A stretch of 35,418 nucleotides of DNA. It comes from Crocinitomicaceae bacterium. Lineage in GTDB: Bacteria; Bacteroidota; Bacteroidia; Flavobacteriales_D; Parvicellaceae. Location of the stretch: contig NZID01000075.1 in assembly GCA_002691605.1 (NCBI GenBank), forward strand, positions 1 to 35,418, given 5' to 3'. Both the position numbers and the translations under genes were made by a program. Shown here in pieces: positions 17,315 to 26,282 of this stretch (the stretch's first letter is position 1; every line of letters starts with the position of its first letter). The notes beneath the pieces were generated by a model. It searched no databases, was not told where the DNA came from, and was given only the letters and a program-made list of their open reading frames with translations.

Positions 17315-20209
17315 ATGAAGAATTTTTTTGGACTACTATTTCTAATTTTATTGTGGAGTTGCAGCCAAAATAAAAATAAACCATCTCTATTTGTAAATCC
17401 ATTTATTGGCACTGGAGGACACGGTCATACATTTCCCGGCTCTACTCAACCATTTGGAATGGTTCAACTTAGTCCTGATACTAGAATTGAAGGTTGGGAT
17501 GGCTGCTCAGGATACCATTATTCAGATTCTATAATCTATGGATTCAGTCATACGCACTTGAGTGGTACTGGAATTGGAGATTATTGTGATTTATTACTAA
17601 TGCCTCTACAAGGAGATATTTGTTTTGACAATGGATACAAATCAAAAAATAACTTTAATTACTCCTCAAGTTTTAAAAAACAAAATGAATTTGCTGAACC
17701 AGGTTATTATGAAGTATTATTAGATAAATATGATATAAAATGTAGGTTAACAACTACTAATAGAACTGGTATTCATGAATATTCTTTTAACAATAACAAG
17801 GCTAATCCAAGTGTAGTATTAGATTTAGAGCACAGAGATATTCTATTAGATTGGAATTTAAAAATTAACAATCAGTATTCTATTTCTGGAAAAAGAGTTT
17901 CAAAATCTTGGGCGGACGAGCAACACTTTTATTTTTATTTAGAATTTTCTCACAGTTTTGAATGGCAATTAAATAAAGAAATAAAACCCACTAAAGCATT
18001 TTTAACATTTAAAGATTTAAAAAATCAACCATTAATTGCAAAAGTGGGGATATCTATGGTAAGCGAAGAAAACGCAAAGGAAAATTTAAATACAGAAGCA
18101 AAGCATTGGAATTTTGAAAAATACAAAATAGAGGCTCAGAACTCGTGGGACGAACAGCTCTGTAAAATTGATATTTCAACAAAAAAGGATTCTTTAAAAG
18201 AAATTTTTTATACCTCCATTTATCACACCATGATTGCTCCTAATATTATAAGTGATATTAACGGAGATTTCAGATCTACCGATATGAAAATTCACAACGA
18301 TAGTGTTAATAATTTTACCGTATTCTCACTTTGGGATACCTTTAGGTCTACCCATCCATTATATAATTTAATTGAGCGTAAAAAAACAAGTTTATTTTTA
18401 AATTCTTTTTTAAATCAGTTTAACTACGGTGGTCAGCTACCAATTTGGGAATTATCCGCTAATTATACAGGATGTATGATAGGATATCATGTTGTATCGG
18501 TAATACTTGATGCTTATGTAAAAGAGGTGCCGTACAATAATTATTACAAACTCTATCGGGCAATGTTACACATATCAAACAGAAAAGAATTAGGTATACC
18601 TGAGTACAATGAAAAAGGGTATATATCATCGTTTACTGAGCCAGAGTCTGTTTCCAAAACTTTAGAATATGCATATAATGATTGGTGCATTTATAAAATG
18701 GCTCAAATTTACAATGATTCCAATAACGTATTGAAATATGCTAATCGCGCACAATCTTACAAAAATATATTTAATGAAACTTCAGGATTAATGCAGCCTA
18801 AAACGAATGCTAATTGGAAATCTGGATTTATTGCATCAGAAGTAAATTACAATTATACCGAAGCCAATTCTTGGCAATATAGTTTTTTTGTTCCTCATGA
18901 TATTAAGGGGTTAATTGAACTTCATGGAAGTAAAAAACAATTGGAAGATAAACTAGACGAACTATTTACAGCAAATTCTAAATTGGAGGGAAGAAATCAA
19001 GCTGATATTACTGGTCTCATAGGACAATATGCACATGGAAATGAACCGAGTCACTATATGAGTTTTTTATATAATATGGTAGACCAAACCCAGAAATCCC
19101 AGAAGATGGTTAATACTATCTTAAATACAATGTATTCAACTAACCCCAATGGAGTAGTTGGAAATGAAGATTGCGGTCAAATGTCTTCATGGTATGTACT
19201 AAGTTCTATTGGTCTTTTTGATGTCAATCCTGGGGATCCTTATTATTTAATTCAAACCCCGCTTTTTAAAGAAATAACTTTGAATTTAGAAAATGGAAAT
19301 AAGTTCACTATTTCTACTAATAGTGACGATCCATCATATATTTATATTGAAAGTGTTCAATTAAATGGAGAGAATTTAAACAGAAACTTTTTAGAAATTA
19401 AAGAAATACTTAACGGAGGTATTCTTAAGATAAAAAAATCCAATATTCCAAACAATAATTGGCCCAAAGAAAATTATTATATTACAGCTATTAATAAGCA
19501 ATTGAATATTCTTAAAACTCCAAATATTATCTCTGAATCAAATACTTTTAAAGATTCTATAAAGATTACTATTGATGCTGATAAAAATGCAACTATCTAC
19601 TACAAAACATCGAATTTTTCAGATTTCAAGATTTACCAAGAACCTTTTCATTTAAATCAAACGGATACAGTCTATTCCTATGCTATATTGAATAATAAAT
19701 TAAGCAAAATGGATTGGGCTTATTTTTTAAAATACAATCAAAAAAGAATGGTCCAATTAAATACAAAATATAGTAACCAATATGATGCAGGGGGAAAAAA
19801 TGCATTAGTAGATGGGTTAAAAGGCCCTAACAATTATCTCACAGGGAGATGGCAAGGTTTTTATGGAAATGATTTTGAATGCATCGTAGATTTAGGTCAA
19901 ATTGATAAAGTTCAATTCTTTAATATTGGAGCTATTCAAGATGTTAGATCTTGGATTTGGTTACCTAAGGAAGTGGAATATGAGGTGTCTAATAATGGAA
20001 AAGATTTTAAAAAAATAGGGGCTATAAAACATAATATTTCTAATAACACCTCCGAATCAATTATTCATCAATTTGAACTGAAGCTTAAGAAACCAATTAA
20101 TGCTAAATATGTGAGAATAAAGGCTAAAAACTTTGGAAAATGTCCGTCTTGGCACCTTGGGAGTGGAGGAACCTCTTGGTTATTTTTTGATGAAATAACG
20201 ATTATTTAG
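17315..20209 (+). CDS. GH92 alpha-mannosidase lipoprotein with C-terminal discoidin-like domain
   Basis: A 964-residue predicted lipoprotein (lipobox LLWSC, Cys16). The GH92 N-terminal domain begins with NPFIGTGGHGHTFPGS (about 28-43). The catalytic domain shows FSLWDTFRSTHPLY, HGNEPSH (about 574-580) and the GNEDCGQMSSWY signature (about 615-626). GH92 enzymes are calcium-dependent exo-acting alpha-mannosidases, often on N-glycans. A chitobiase-like beta segment follows (around 745-810), then a discoidin/F5-8C-like module (about 820-962) closely resembling the one at the end of the GH20 protein nearby. It is co-directional with the sugar transporter and convergent with cutC (4-bp gap). There is no acidic surface-export signal directly after the lipid Cys, so a periplasm-facing location is likelier. 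Linkage specificity is unknown. Confidence 0.93.
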   Translation: MKNFFGLLFLILLWSCSQNKNKPSLFVNPFIGTGGHGHTFPGSTQPFGMVQLSPDTRIEGWDGCSGYHYSDSIIYGFSHTHLSGTGIGDYCDLLLMPLQGDICFDNGYKSKNNFNYSSSFKKQNEFAEPGYYEVLLDKYDIKCRLTTTNRTGIHEYSFNNNKANPSVVLDLEHRDILLDWNLKINNQYSISGKRVSKSWADEQHFYFYLEFSHSFEWQLNKEIKPTKAFLTFKDLKNQPLIAKVGISMVSEENAKENLNTEAKHWNFEKYKIEAQNSWDEQLCKIDISTKKDSLKEIFYTSIYHTMIAPNIISDINGDFRSTDMKIHNDSVNNFTVFSLWDTFRSTHPLYNLIERKKTSLFLNSFLNQFNYGGQLPIWELSANYTGCMIGYHVVSVILDAYVKEVPYNNYYKLYRAMLHISNRKELGIPEYNEKGYISSFTEPESVSKTLEYAYNDWCIYKMAQIYNDSNNVLKYANRAQSYKNIFNETSGLMQPKTNANWKSGFIASEVNYNYTEANSWQYSFFVPHDIKGLIELHGSKKQLEDKLDELFTANSKLEGRNQADITGLIGQYAHGNEPSHYMSFLYNMVDQTQKSQKMVNTILNTMYSTNPNGVVGNEDCGQMSSWYVLSSIGLFDVNPGDPYYLIQTPLFKEITLNLENGNKFTISTNSDDPSYIYIESVQLNGENLNRNFLEIKEILNGGILKIKKSNIPNNNWPKENYYITAINKQLNILKTPNIISESNTFKDSIKITIDADKNATIYYKTSNFSDFKIYQEPFHLNQTDTVYSYAILNNKLSKMDWAYFLKYNQKRMVQLNTKYSNQYDAGGKNALVDGLKGPNNYLTGRWQGFYGNDFECIVDLGQIDKVQFFNIGAIQDVRSWIWLPKEVEYEVSNNGKDFKKIGAIKHNISNNTSESIIHQFELKLKKPINAKYVRIKAKNFGKCPSWHLGSGGTSWLFFDEITII

Positions 20210-20213
20210 TAAG

Positions 20214-20879
20214 TTATGTTGCTTTTAATTTTTCCAAAATAAATTTGAATTTTTCGGTTTCAATTTCTCCTGCCTTATCGATACTGAAATGTAATCCATC
20301 AATCCCGATATTTAAAAAGAGTAGACAATTAACTACAGATACTCCACCACCAGCTAATATTTTTACTTTTCTATTTCTAATATTTACTATAGATTTTATA
20401 TTGTTTAGTCCTTTTTCTGCATTGATTCCTCTTCCAGAAGTTAGTACCCAATCAAATCCCATTTCAGAAATCTCTATTATACTTTCAGTTAACTTTTCGC
20501 ATTCATCTATAGCCTTGTGAAAAGTGCATTTCAAACCAAGATTCTTTGCTTTTTCCAATAATTGGCTATTTACTTTAAAATCAATAGTTTTATTTTTCAA
20601 AGCGCCAAATACCACCCCTTCCGCTCCATTTTCTTTTGCAGATTCAATAGATTTAATCATATTAGTAACATCTTTCTTATTATAATTAAATCCATTTGCA
20701 TGTGGACGAATCATAATAAATTTTTCTCCCTTAAAAATATGATTTGCTTTTTTTTGAAATACTAATGAGGGGGTCAATCCATCGAGACTTAAATTTTCAC
20801 ATAATTCTATTCTTGGAATATTAAATTCTTGTGCATGAATTAACCCATTTACCGTAGAGATACAAGCTTCTAATATCAT
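20214..20879 (-). CDS. cutC: CutC-family protein
   Basis: A 221-residue TIM-barrel protein of the CutC family, recognisable from ILEACISTVNGLIHAQ at the N-terminus, RIELCENLSLDGLTPS, IMIRPHANGFNY, EGVVFGAL, TFHKAIDE, LTSGRG and ILAGGGV. The start is ATG 20879, overlapping the TGA of GH20 as ATGA; an upstream ATG at 20909 would add ten residues unlike the family. CutC was named for copper homeostasis in E. coli, but its biochemical role is unsettled. Here it is coupled to glycan hydrolases and no copper genes are near, which points to a role in sugar or amino-sugar metabolism. That role is inference from context. It is cytoplasmic, as no signal peptide is seen. Confidence 0.92.
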   Translation of the reverse strand: MILEACISTVNGLIHAQEFNIPRIELCENLSLDGLTPSLVFQKKANHIFKGEKFIMIRPHANGFNYNKKDVTNMIKSIESAKENGAEGVVFGALKNKTIDFKVNSQLLEKAKNLGLKCTFHKAIDECEKLTESIIEISEMGFDWVLTSGRGINAEKGLNNIKSIVNIRNRKVKILAGGGVSVVNCLLFLNIGIDGLHFSIDKAGEIETEKFKFILEKLKAT

Positions 20880-23107
20880 TTGAGAATAATTTCGTCCGTA
20901 AATAACCAACAGCCAGCACCAGCAGCTTCATGCCATGAAGGAAGTGATTCAAAATTTTTGGCAACTAATTTTATATGTTTTGAAGAAATCTGAATGTTTT
21001 TAAAATGAGCATTTTTAATGAATTTCCCTCTTTTAGAAATTTCATCAAAATTATTTAAAGAATCAATTTTATTCCAATTCTTTCCATTTGAAGAAGAATA
21101 TAAATAAATGGATTTTGGAATAACAATCCAAGAATTTATATACTGATAAAAATTAATAGATACATCGTTTATATAAGTTATGGAATCTAAATCTATTGAA
21201 ATTTCAAAATCTGAACCAAAAAAGCCCTGCCAGTTGCCATCTTTGTAATTTAAATTACCAAGTCTGCCATCAGTTAATGAATTTTCTCCATTTGCTGAAT
21301 AATACTCACTGTAGGGATATCGATATTTATAATTCTTATTTAAAGCCTTATGAATTTCAATTTTTTGATGAACCTCAGGTCCATATTTTTTATCATTTTT
21401 AAAGGCTTGCACATATAAAGTATTTGACTTTTTTATATTGATACTATCGCCGTAGTCTATTTGCTTGAATATTTCATTTCCAAAATGGTAACAGAATTTT
21501 AGATTTTTAATTTTAGAGTTAATTGTTGCATGAGTAGTATTTGTGTGATGATTCAATACAATATTAACTGGATTGGCTTCAATTCCATATTTAACCTTAA
21601 ATCGATCTAATAAATAATATTGGTCTCCTACTCTTTTTTGAAAATTTGAATAACTATCTTTTTCTTTTGACCAAAGCACTTCACTCATAGCTAGCATTCT
21701 TGGAAAGGCTTGTTGATCTAATTTTTCTTCATTAGGAATTCTTTCGCTCCATAAATTACATTCCCCACCTATAATTAATTTTTTTTCAGATGAATCTAAA
21801 TTTTCTCCCATGGGGTTAAAGCTAAATACCTTTTCTAAGTCAATAGAATTTATATCGTAGTCAAAATAGCAATGAGAGGTAGGGGACATGATTGCCTTTT
21901 TGCCCTGTTTTACAGCATTAATGCCGCCCGAAACACCTCTCCAAGATTGAATACTGATAGGAGAATCTATATGACTTTCTAATATTTCGTCCCAACCAAT
22001 AATTTCACGATTTTTTCTTGAAAGAATTTTACTTATTCTCTCAATGAAATAACTTTGAAGTTCATGTTCATTTGCCAAATTGTTCTGCTGCATTCTCATT
22101 TGACATTTTTTACATTTTTCCCATCTTGATTTAGGAGCTTCATCTCCACCAATATGAATTCTTTTACTTGGAAATAAAGGGATTATTTCATCAAATATAT
22201 TTTCTAGAAAAATAAAAACTGAATCATTTCCAGCACAATATATTTCTTTAAAAACACCCCAGGAATTAGCAACCTCAATTGGTTCTTGTTGACAAGACAA
22301 AAAAGGATATGAAGCAATTGCTGCTGTAGAGTGCCCAGGTAATTCAATTTCAGGAATCACTTCTATATTTCTTTTTTGAGCATATTGAACTACCTCTTGA
22401 ATTTCTTCTTTGGTATAAAAACCACCATATTTTCCTAACGAATCTTTTCTGTAAGAGCCAATAGTATTCAATTTTGGATATTGATCTATTTGAATTCTCC
22501 AACCTTGATCTTCTGTCAAATGCCAGTGAAGAACATTCATTTTATAAAAAGCCAATAATTCTATGTATTTTTTAATTGTTTTTACTGAAAAAAAATGCCT
22601 ACAACAGTCTAATAAAAAACCTCTGTGAGAAAATAAATTGGAATCATTAATTTCAAGACAAGGAATTCTCACACCATTATCAATGTTTTTATTGTTTAAA
22701 AAAATCAATTGAGAAAGTGTCTGAAGACCATAAAAAATTCCTTTTAAATTCCCATTTAAAAAAATTTTATTTTTACTTACTTTTAAATGATAATAATCAT
22801 TTTTAGAATTGGTATCCTTACTTAATTTTATAGTAAAGTTAGGATTGAGCTCATTTAGTATTAAAGTTTTATCCTTAGAATAATAGTTTTTAAATTGAGT
22901 ATTAATTATTTTGAAATATTCTTTAAAATCTAAATTATCACTTTTACACTTAAGATAATTAAAAAAATAACCCTCACAGATAATTACTTTATTTGGTAGA
23001 GGAATTATGGAGGTATTAATTATTTTTTTTTCTAGACTAGTTTCGTTACAGCCAGTTATTAAAAATAAAAAAATAAAATGAAGTAGGTTTTTAATCTTTC
23101 CACTCAA
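20876..23107 (-). CDS. GH20 beta-N-acetylhexosaminidase lipoprotein with discoidin-like C-terminus
   Basis: From TTG 23107 the protein has 743 residues, with a lipoprotein signal (KIKNLLHFIFLFLITGC, Cys20). An N-terminal GH20b domain precedes the catalytic barrel, with HWHLTEDQGW (194-203) and the catalytic pair Asp322-Glu323 in HIGGDEAPKSRW. A chitobiase-type region follows, then a C-terminal discoidin-like module (WQGFFGSDFEISIDL to the end). It removes terminal GlcNAc or GalNAc by substrate-assisted catalysis. The open frame extends to an ATG at 23197, but that would put 30 residues before the lipoprotein signal, so I choose the TTG. It overlaps the asparaginase gene by 17 bp upstream and cutC by ATGA downstream, so the three form one transcriptional unit. 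Confidence 0.92.
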   Translation of the reverse strand: MSGKIKNLLHFIFLFLITGCNETSLEKKIINTSIIPLPNKVIICEGYFFNYLKCKSDNLDFKEYFKIINTQFKNYYSKDKTLILNELNPNFTIKLSKDTNSKNDYYHLKVSKNKIFLNGNLKGIFYGLQTLSQLIFLNNKNIDNGVRIPCLEINDSNLFSHRGFLLDCCRHFFSVKTIKKYIELLAFYKMNVLHWHLTEDQGWRIQIDQYPKLNTIGSYRKDSLGKYGGFYTKEEIQEVVQYAQKRNIEVIPEIELPGHSTAAIASYPFLSCQQEPIEVANSWGVFKEIYCAGNDSVFIFLENIFDEIIPLFPSKRIHIGGDEAPKSRWEKCKKCQMRMQQNNLANEHELQSYFIERISKILSRKNREIIGWDEILESHIDSPISIQSWRGVSGGINAVKQGKKAIMSPTSHCYFDYDINSIDLEKVFSFNPMGENLDSSEKKLIIGGECNLWSERIPNEEKLDQQAFPRMLAMSEVLWSKEKDSYSNFQKRVGDQYYLLDRFKVKYGIEANPVNIVLNHHTNTTHATINSKIKNLKFCYHFGNEIFKQIDYGDSINIKKSNTLYVQAFKNDKKYGPEVHQKIEIHKALNKNYKYRYPYSEYYSANGENSLTDGRLGNLNYKDGNWQGFFGSDFEISIDLDSITYINDVSINFYQYINSWIVIPKSIYLYSSSNGKNWNKIDSLNNFDEISKRGKFIKNAHFKNIQISSKHIKLVAKNFESLPSWHEAAGAGCWLFTDEIILK

Positions 23108-24089
23108 TATCGTATTGGCTATCGATAAGTTTAGATCTTTGAATATCCTGATAAGCATAATTAAAACCTGAATATAAGCTATATGAACCAATTTCACCCT
23201 CTTTATTCATAGCAATAAATCCAACTTGCAAATCCTTCAAATTTTTATTTGATTTTTTAATTCTTTCAATAGCTGACTTACATGCTTGCTGAGGGCTTAA
23301 TCCATTTCGCATTAATTCTACTATTGTATGCGAACCACAAATTTTAATAATGGCTTCTCCAAGGCCAGTTGCGCAGGCAGCACCAACTTCATTATCTAAG
23401 TAAACTCCAGCTCCAATAATTGGGGAGTCGCCTACTCTTCCTTCCATTTTATAGGCCCATCCGCTAGTGGTACATCCAGTAGCTAAATTACCTTGGTGAT
23501 CTAATGCAATCATCGCAATAGTATCGTGATTTTCATGGTTGATAGCAGGAAGTTTATAATTATTTTCTATTTTCCATTCTTCCCAACTTTTCTTTGAATT
23601 TTCTGTTAAAAGATTCGTATGCTTAAATCCATTTTTCATAGCAAAATTATAGGCCCCTTCACCACTAAGCATAACATGGGGAGTATCTTCCATTACTTTC
23701 CTTGCAACAGAAATGGGGTTCTCTATATTTTGTAAATAACTTATCGAACCACAATTAAACTCATGATCCATAATGCAGGCATCTAGAGTTACATTTCCGT
23801 TAGCGTCTGGTAAACCCCCAATACCTACACTTGAATTTTCTGGATCAGATTCTATGACATTTAGACCCTTTTCAATAGCATCTAATGCAGAGCCGTTGTT
23901 TTTTAAAACTTTATTTGCAGATTGGTTGGCTTTTAGTCCAGAACTCCAAGTAGAGATAACCTTAGTTTGATTGAGATTTGCAATCGGGAGAATTTCTTTT
24001 ATTTCCGTATTTCCGCTGGCTTTACACCCATCGATAATTAATGCGGTAGTTCCAAGTCCTCCAATTTTTACAAATTCTCTCCTTTTCAT
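23091..24089 (-). CDS. N4-(beta-N-acetylglucosaminyl)-L-asparaginase (aspartylglucosaminidase)
   Basis: A 332-residue Ntn-hydrolase precursor. The self-processing site is ENHDT-IAM with the nucleophile Thr190, followed by TTSGWAYKMEGRVGDSPIIGAG and ATGLGEA. It resembles the Elizabethkingia (Flavobacterium) meningosepticum enzyme closely along its length, as far as I recall that sequence. It splits the amide between GlcNAc and Asn, the last step in N-glycan removal. The N-terminus MKRREFVKIGGLG looks like a Tat signal, and IIDGC (Cys22) could be a lipobox, so it may be exported folded. It is the first gene of the unit asparaginase-GH20-cutC. It lies head-away from panD with a 67-bp gap holding no evident signal. 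Confidence 0.93.
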   Translation of the reverse strand: MKRREFVKIGGLGTTALIIDGCKASGNTEIKEILPIANLNQTKVISTWSSGLKANQSANKVLKNNGSALDAIEKGLNVIESDPENSSVGIGGLPDANGNVTLDACIMDHEFNCGSISYLQNIENPISVARKVMEDTPHVMLSGEGAYNFAMKNGFKHTNLLTENSKKSWEEWKIENNYKLPAINHENHDTIAMIALDHQGNLATGCTTSGWAYKMEGRVGDSPIIGAGVYLDNEVGAACATGLGEAIIKICGSHTIVELMRNGLSPQQACKSAIERIKKSNKNLKDLQVGFIAMNKEGEIGSYSLYSGFNYAYQDIQRSKLIDSQYDIEWKD

Positions 24090-24156
24090 ATTATTAAATT
24101 AATATAGAAATGATTATGAATTAATTTTAAGGAAAAATAAGTAGTTATTGAGTGTC

Positions 24157-24507
24157 CTAAACCACAAGATTATTTTCTTCGTTTGGAAATATAACAGACG
24201 GTTCAAAATTTTTAGCGTCTTCAAAATCCATTAACGCATAGGCAATTATAATTATAATATCGCCTTTTGCAACTCTTCTTGCCGCTGGTCCATTTAATGT
24301 GATTTCTCCACTTTTTCTTTTTCCAGGAATAACGTAAGTTTCCAATCTTTCACCGTTATTAATATTTACTATTTGGACTTTTTCTCCAGCAATTATATTT
24401 GCAGCATCCATTAGATCTCTGTCAATGGTAATGCTTCCAATATAGTTCAAGTCAGCACCCGTGACTTTAACACGATGAATTTTGGATTTTAGAATTTGGA
24501 TTTTCAT
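24157..24507 (-). CDS. panD: Aspartate 1-decarboxylase (pyruvoyl type)
   Basis: A 116-residue PanD proenzyme, normal in length. Self-cleavage is expected at Gly24-Ser25 in NYIGSITID, which makes the pyruvoyl group. Other family motifs are the N-terminal [35 protein letters not shown] and [19 protein letters not shown]. It converts L-aspartate to beta-alanine for pantothenate and CoA synthesis in the cytoplasm. It follows the DUF1571 gene by 43 bp on the same strand and could share its transcript. The key Ser25, Tyr and Lys residues appear intact. Confidence 0.95.
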   Translation of the reverse strand: MKIQILKSKIHRVKVTGADLNYIGSITIDRDLMDAANIIAGEKVQIVNINNGERLETYVIPGKRKSGEITLNGPAARRVAKGDIIIIIAYALMDFEDAKNFEPSVIFPNEENNLVV

Positions 24508-24550
24508 GAAGCAAAAGTAAAATAATTATAATTCACCTATTTTTATTTTA

Positions 24551-25411
24551 CTAAAAATCATATCCATTATATTCTCTAGAGAACTCAATTGCCTTAATAG
24601 TACTATTTAAATTTAATTGAGTATATGTATATTTTTCAAAAAGTCCAATTTCATCAAAAACAATTTGATAAATAGGAAAATAATTTTGTTTATCAATATA
24701 TAAAGTTAATTTTTTAGAATATAAATTAGTTATGGTAATTTGCTGATTTTCTTGTAACTTTTTGGAATCATTAATTTCTGGGTTTAGAAATCGAAGTTTA
24801 GCAACATTTAAATAATTATTTTCGGCTATTTCGTATAATGTTTCCCCTTCTTTACAGCTATACTTTATCAATTTGTAGTCTACATAACTAATAGTGATTT
24901 TATAACATTTTCTTTCATTCCAATTAAATATTCCGTCGTAAGAAATAAAGTCATAAAATGAATCTCCATATTTTTTAATATGAGATTTAAACAGTTGAGA
25001 AAATAAAACAAATCCAGCCTCTTTAATGTTATGGTGTCCATCAGCTTTTAATAAGCTAAAATTAGGGTCTAAGCTTATACTTATATAGGGAAAAAAATTA
25101 GGATTTACTAACGCTTTGTTGTTATTCTCACCTTCCAAATATAGTATTTCAGCTCCTTCTTTTGGAGATTTCATTTTAGCATAAATTTTATAAGGACTAG
25201 CTTGTAACTTGGCAAAGAATTTGCCATCTATAAAAGTTCCGTTTTCACCTCTTTCGCTTCGAAACATTTCAAATGAAATTTGATTATGGGAATCTATTGA
25301 ATCTAACATTTTCAAAACGATTTCTTTTTTCAAGATAGTTTCTTGAGAATAATTATTTGATAAAGGAAAAAGTAATGCTATTAAAAAGTAACCAAACAAA
25401 TTATAATTCAT
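24551..25411 (-). CDS. DUF1571 protein with LysM-like segment
   Basis: From ATG 25411 this is a protein of about 286 residues with a signal peptide (MNYNLFGYFLIALLFPLSNNYSQ). The DUF1571 part contains KMKSPKEGAEILYLEGENNN, ALVNPNFFPYISISLDP and DGHHNIKEAGF. This fold is related to lipoprotein-carrier/LolA-type beta sheets. A LysM-like segment is inserted near residue 200 (YSCKEGETLYEIAENNYL to QENQQITI), suggesting contact with peptidoglycan. A longer reading to 25480 would run into the nitroreductase and destroy the signal peptide, so the shorter start is preferred. It overlaps the nitroreductase by 11 bp. The protein is exported and periplasmic or envelope-bound; its function is unknown. 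Confidence 0.78.
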   Translation of the reverse strand: MNYNLFGYFLIALLFPLSNNYSQETILKKEIVLKMLDSIDSHNQISFEMFRSERGENGTFIDGKFFAKLQASPYKIYAKMKSPKEGAEILYLEGENNNKALVNPNFFPYISISLDPNFSLLKADGHHNIKEAGFVLFSQLFKSHIKKYGDSFYDFISYDGIFNWNERKCYKITISYVDYKLIKYSCKEGETLYEIAENNYLNVAKLRFLNPEINDSKKLQENQQITITNLYSKKLTLYIDKQNYFPIYQIVFDEIGLFEKYTYTQLNLNSTIKAIEFSREYNGYDF

Positions 25412-26186
25412 GAATAAAATATTTGCTGTTGAATCGGACTTGTTTGCCATAAACACCATTTTCTGCTCTTTTTCCTGCACTTATTACCATAGAAATTTCT
25501 GCTGGTTTTTTTAATTCTAATAGTTTTTTAATTCTAGTAGAATCAATTCCTTCCATAGGACAGCTATCATATCCATAAGCTCTAAGAGCAAGCATCAGAT
25601 TTTCACATGCTAATGCAGTAGATTTATGTGCCCAAACAGCCATCCCTCTTTTGCTATAAGGTTCTCTTGGTGTAGGTTTTTTAATTCCTCTTAATTCCAT
25701 GGCTATTTTTTTAAGATATCCTCTGATTGAAAGAAAACCTTGACGATAAGCCAACGGGACTATCTTATCATAATATTTTATAGCTGATCTAGGAGCTTTT
25801 TCACCCATTTCATTAATTTTTTTTAGCATTTTTTTTTGGTTGACTTTCCAATAATCAGGTCTTGCAACTGCGACAACCAATTCTTGTGCTGTTGCAGCTG
25901 CGGGTTGTCCTAAGCAGTATTCTACAAGTTTATTTTTTTTAGCAATCGTTCGGACCCAATAAAACTCCCAAGGCTGTAAATTGGATGAATTAGGAGCTAA
26001 TAAAGCAAGTTCTATACAAGACCTCATATCTTCCTCATTTACTTTCTGCTTGTTGTAAACCCTTACGCTTCTTCTGCTAGTTACTGTTTTGATAAATTCA
26101 TTTTTATCTATTTCAGGCGCCAATTCTATATGTTTATTACGAGATTCAAAAAGTTCGTTTAGTATTGGTTTTTTTTTAGTTGTCAT
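25401..26186 (-). CDS. Nitroreductase-family flavoprotein
   Basis: A 261-residue protein of the FMN-dependent nitroreductase fold. The phosphate-binding start of the family, TSRRSVRVYNKQKV (36-49), is present. It is followed by LALLAPNSSNLQPWEFYWVR, the central YGYDSCPMEGID motif and the C-terminal region ISMVISAGKRAENGVYGKQVRF. It would reduce nitro compounds, quinones or enones with NAD(P)H; the substrate cannot be predicted. Compared with typical 200-220 residue members it has an N-terminal extension and an insert with many basic residues (around 105-165). It is divergent from the rmuC-like gene and overlaps the DUF1571 gene by 11 bp. Confidence 0.85.
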   Translation of the reverse strand: MTTKKKPILNELFESRNKHIELAPEIDKNEFIKTVTSRRSVRVYNKQKVNEEDMRSCIELALLAPNSSNLQPWEFYWVRTIAKKNKLVEYCLGQPAAATAQELVVAVARPDYWKVNQKKMLKKINEMGEKAPRSAIKYYDKIVPLAYRQGFLSIRGYLKKIAMELRGIKKPTPREPYSKRGMAVWAHKSTALACENLMLALRAYGYDSCPMEGIDSTRIKKLLELKKPAEISMVISAGKRAENGVYGKQVRFNSKYFIHEL

Positions 26187-26282
26187 TCATCAAATTTATT
26201 TTTTTTATTGATAGAACTTAAATTCTTTATGTTCTTCTTTCTTATATTTTGTAAATATTAAATTTATAATTAAATAATATTT

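Noticed and set aside
23108-23197. GH20 start at the upstream ATG 23197
   Set aside because: It would bury the lipoprotein signal 30 residues into the protein and extend deep into the asparaginase gene.
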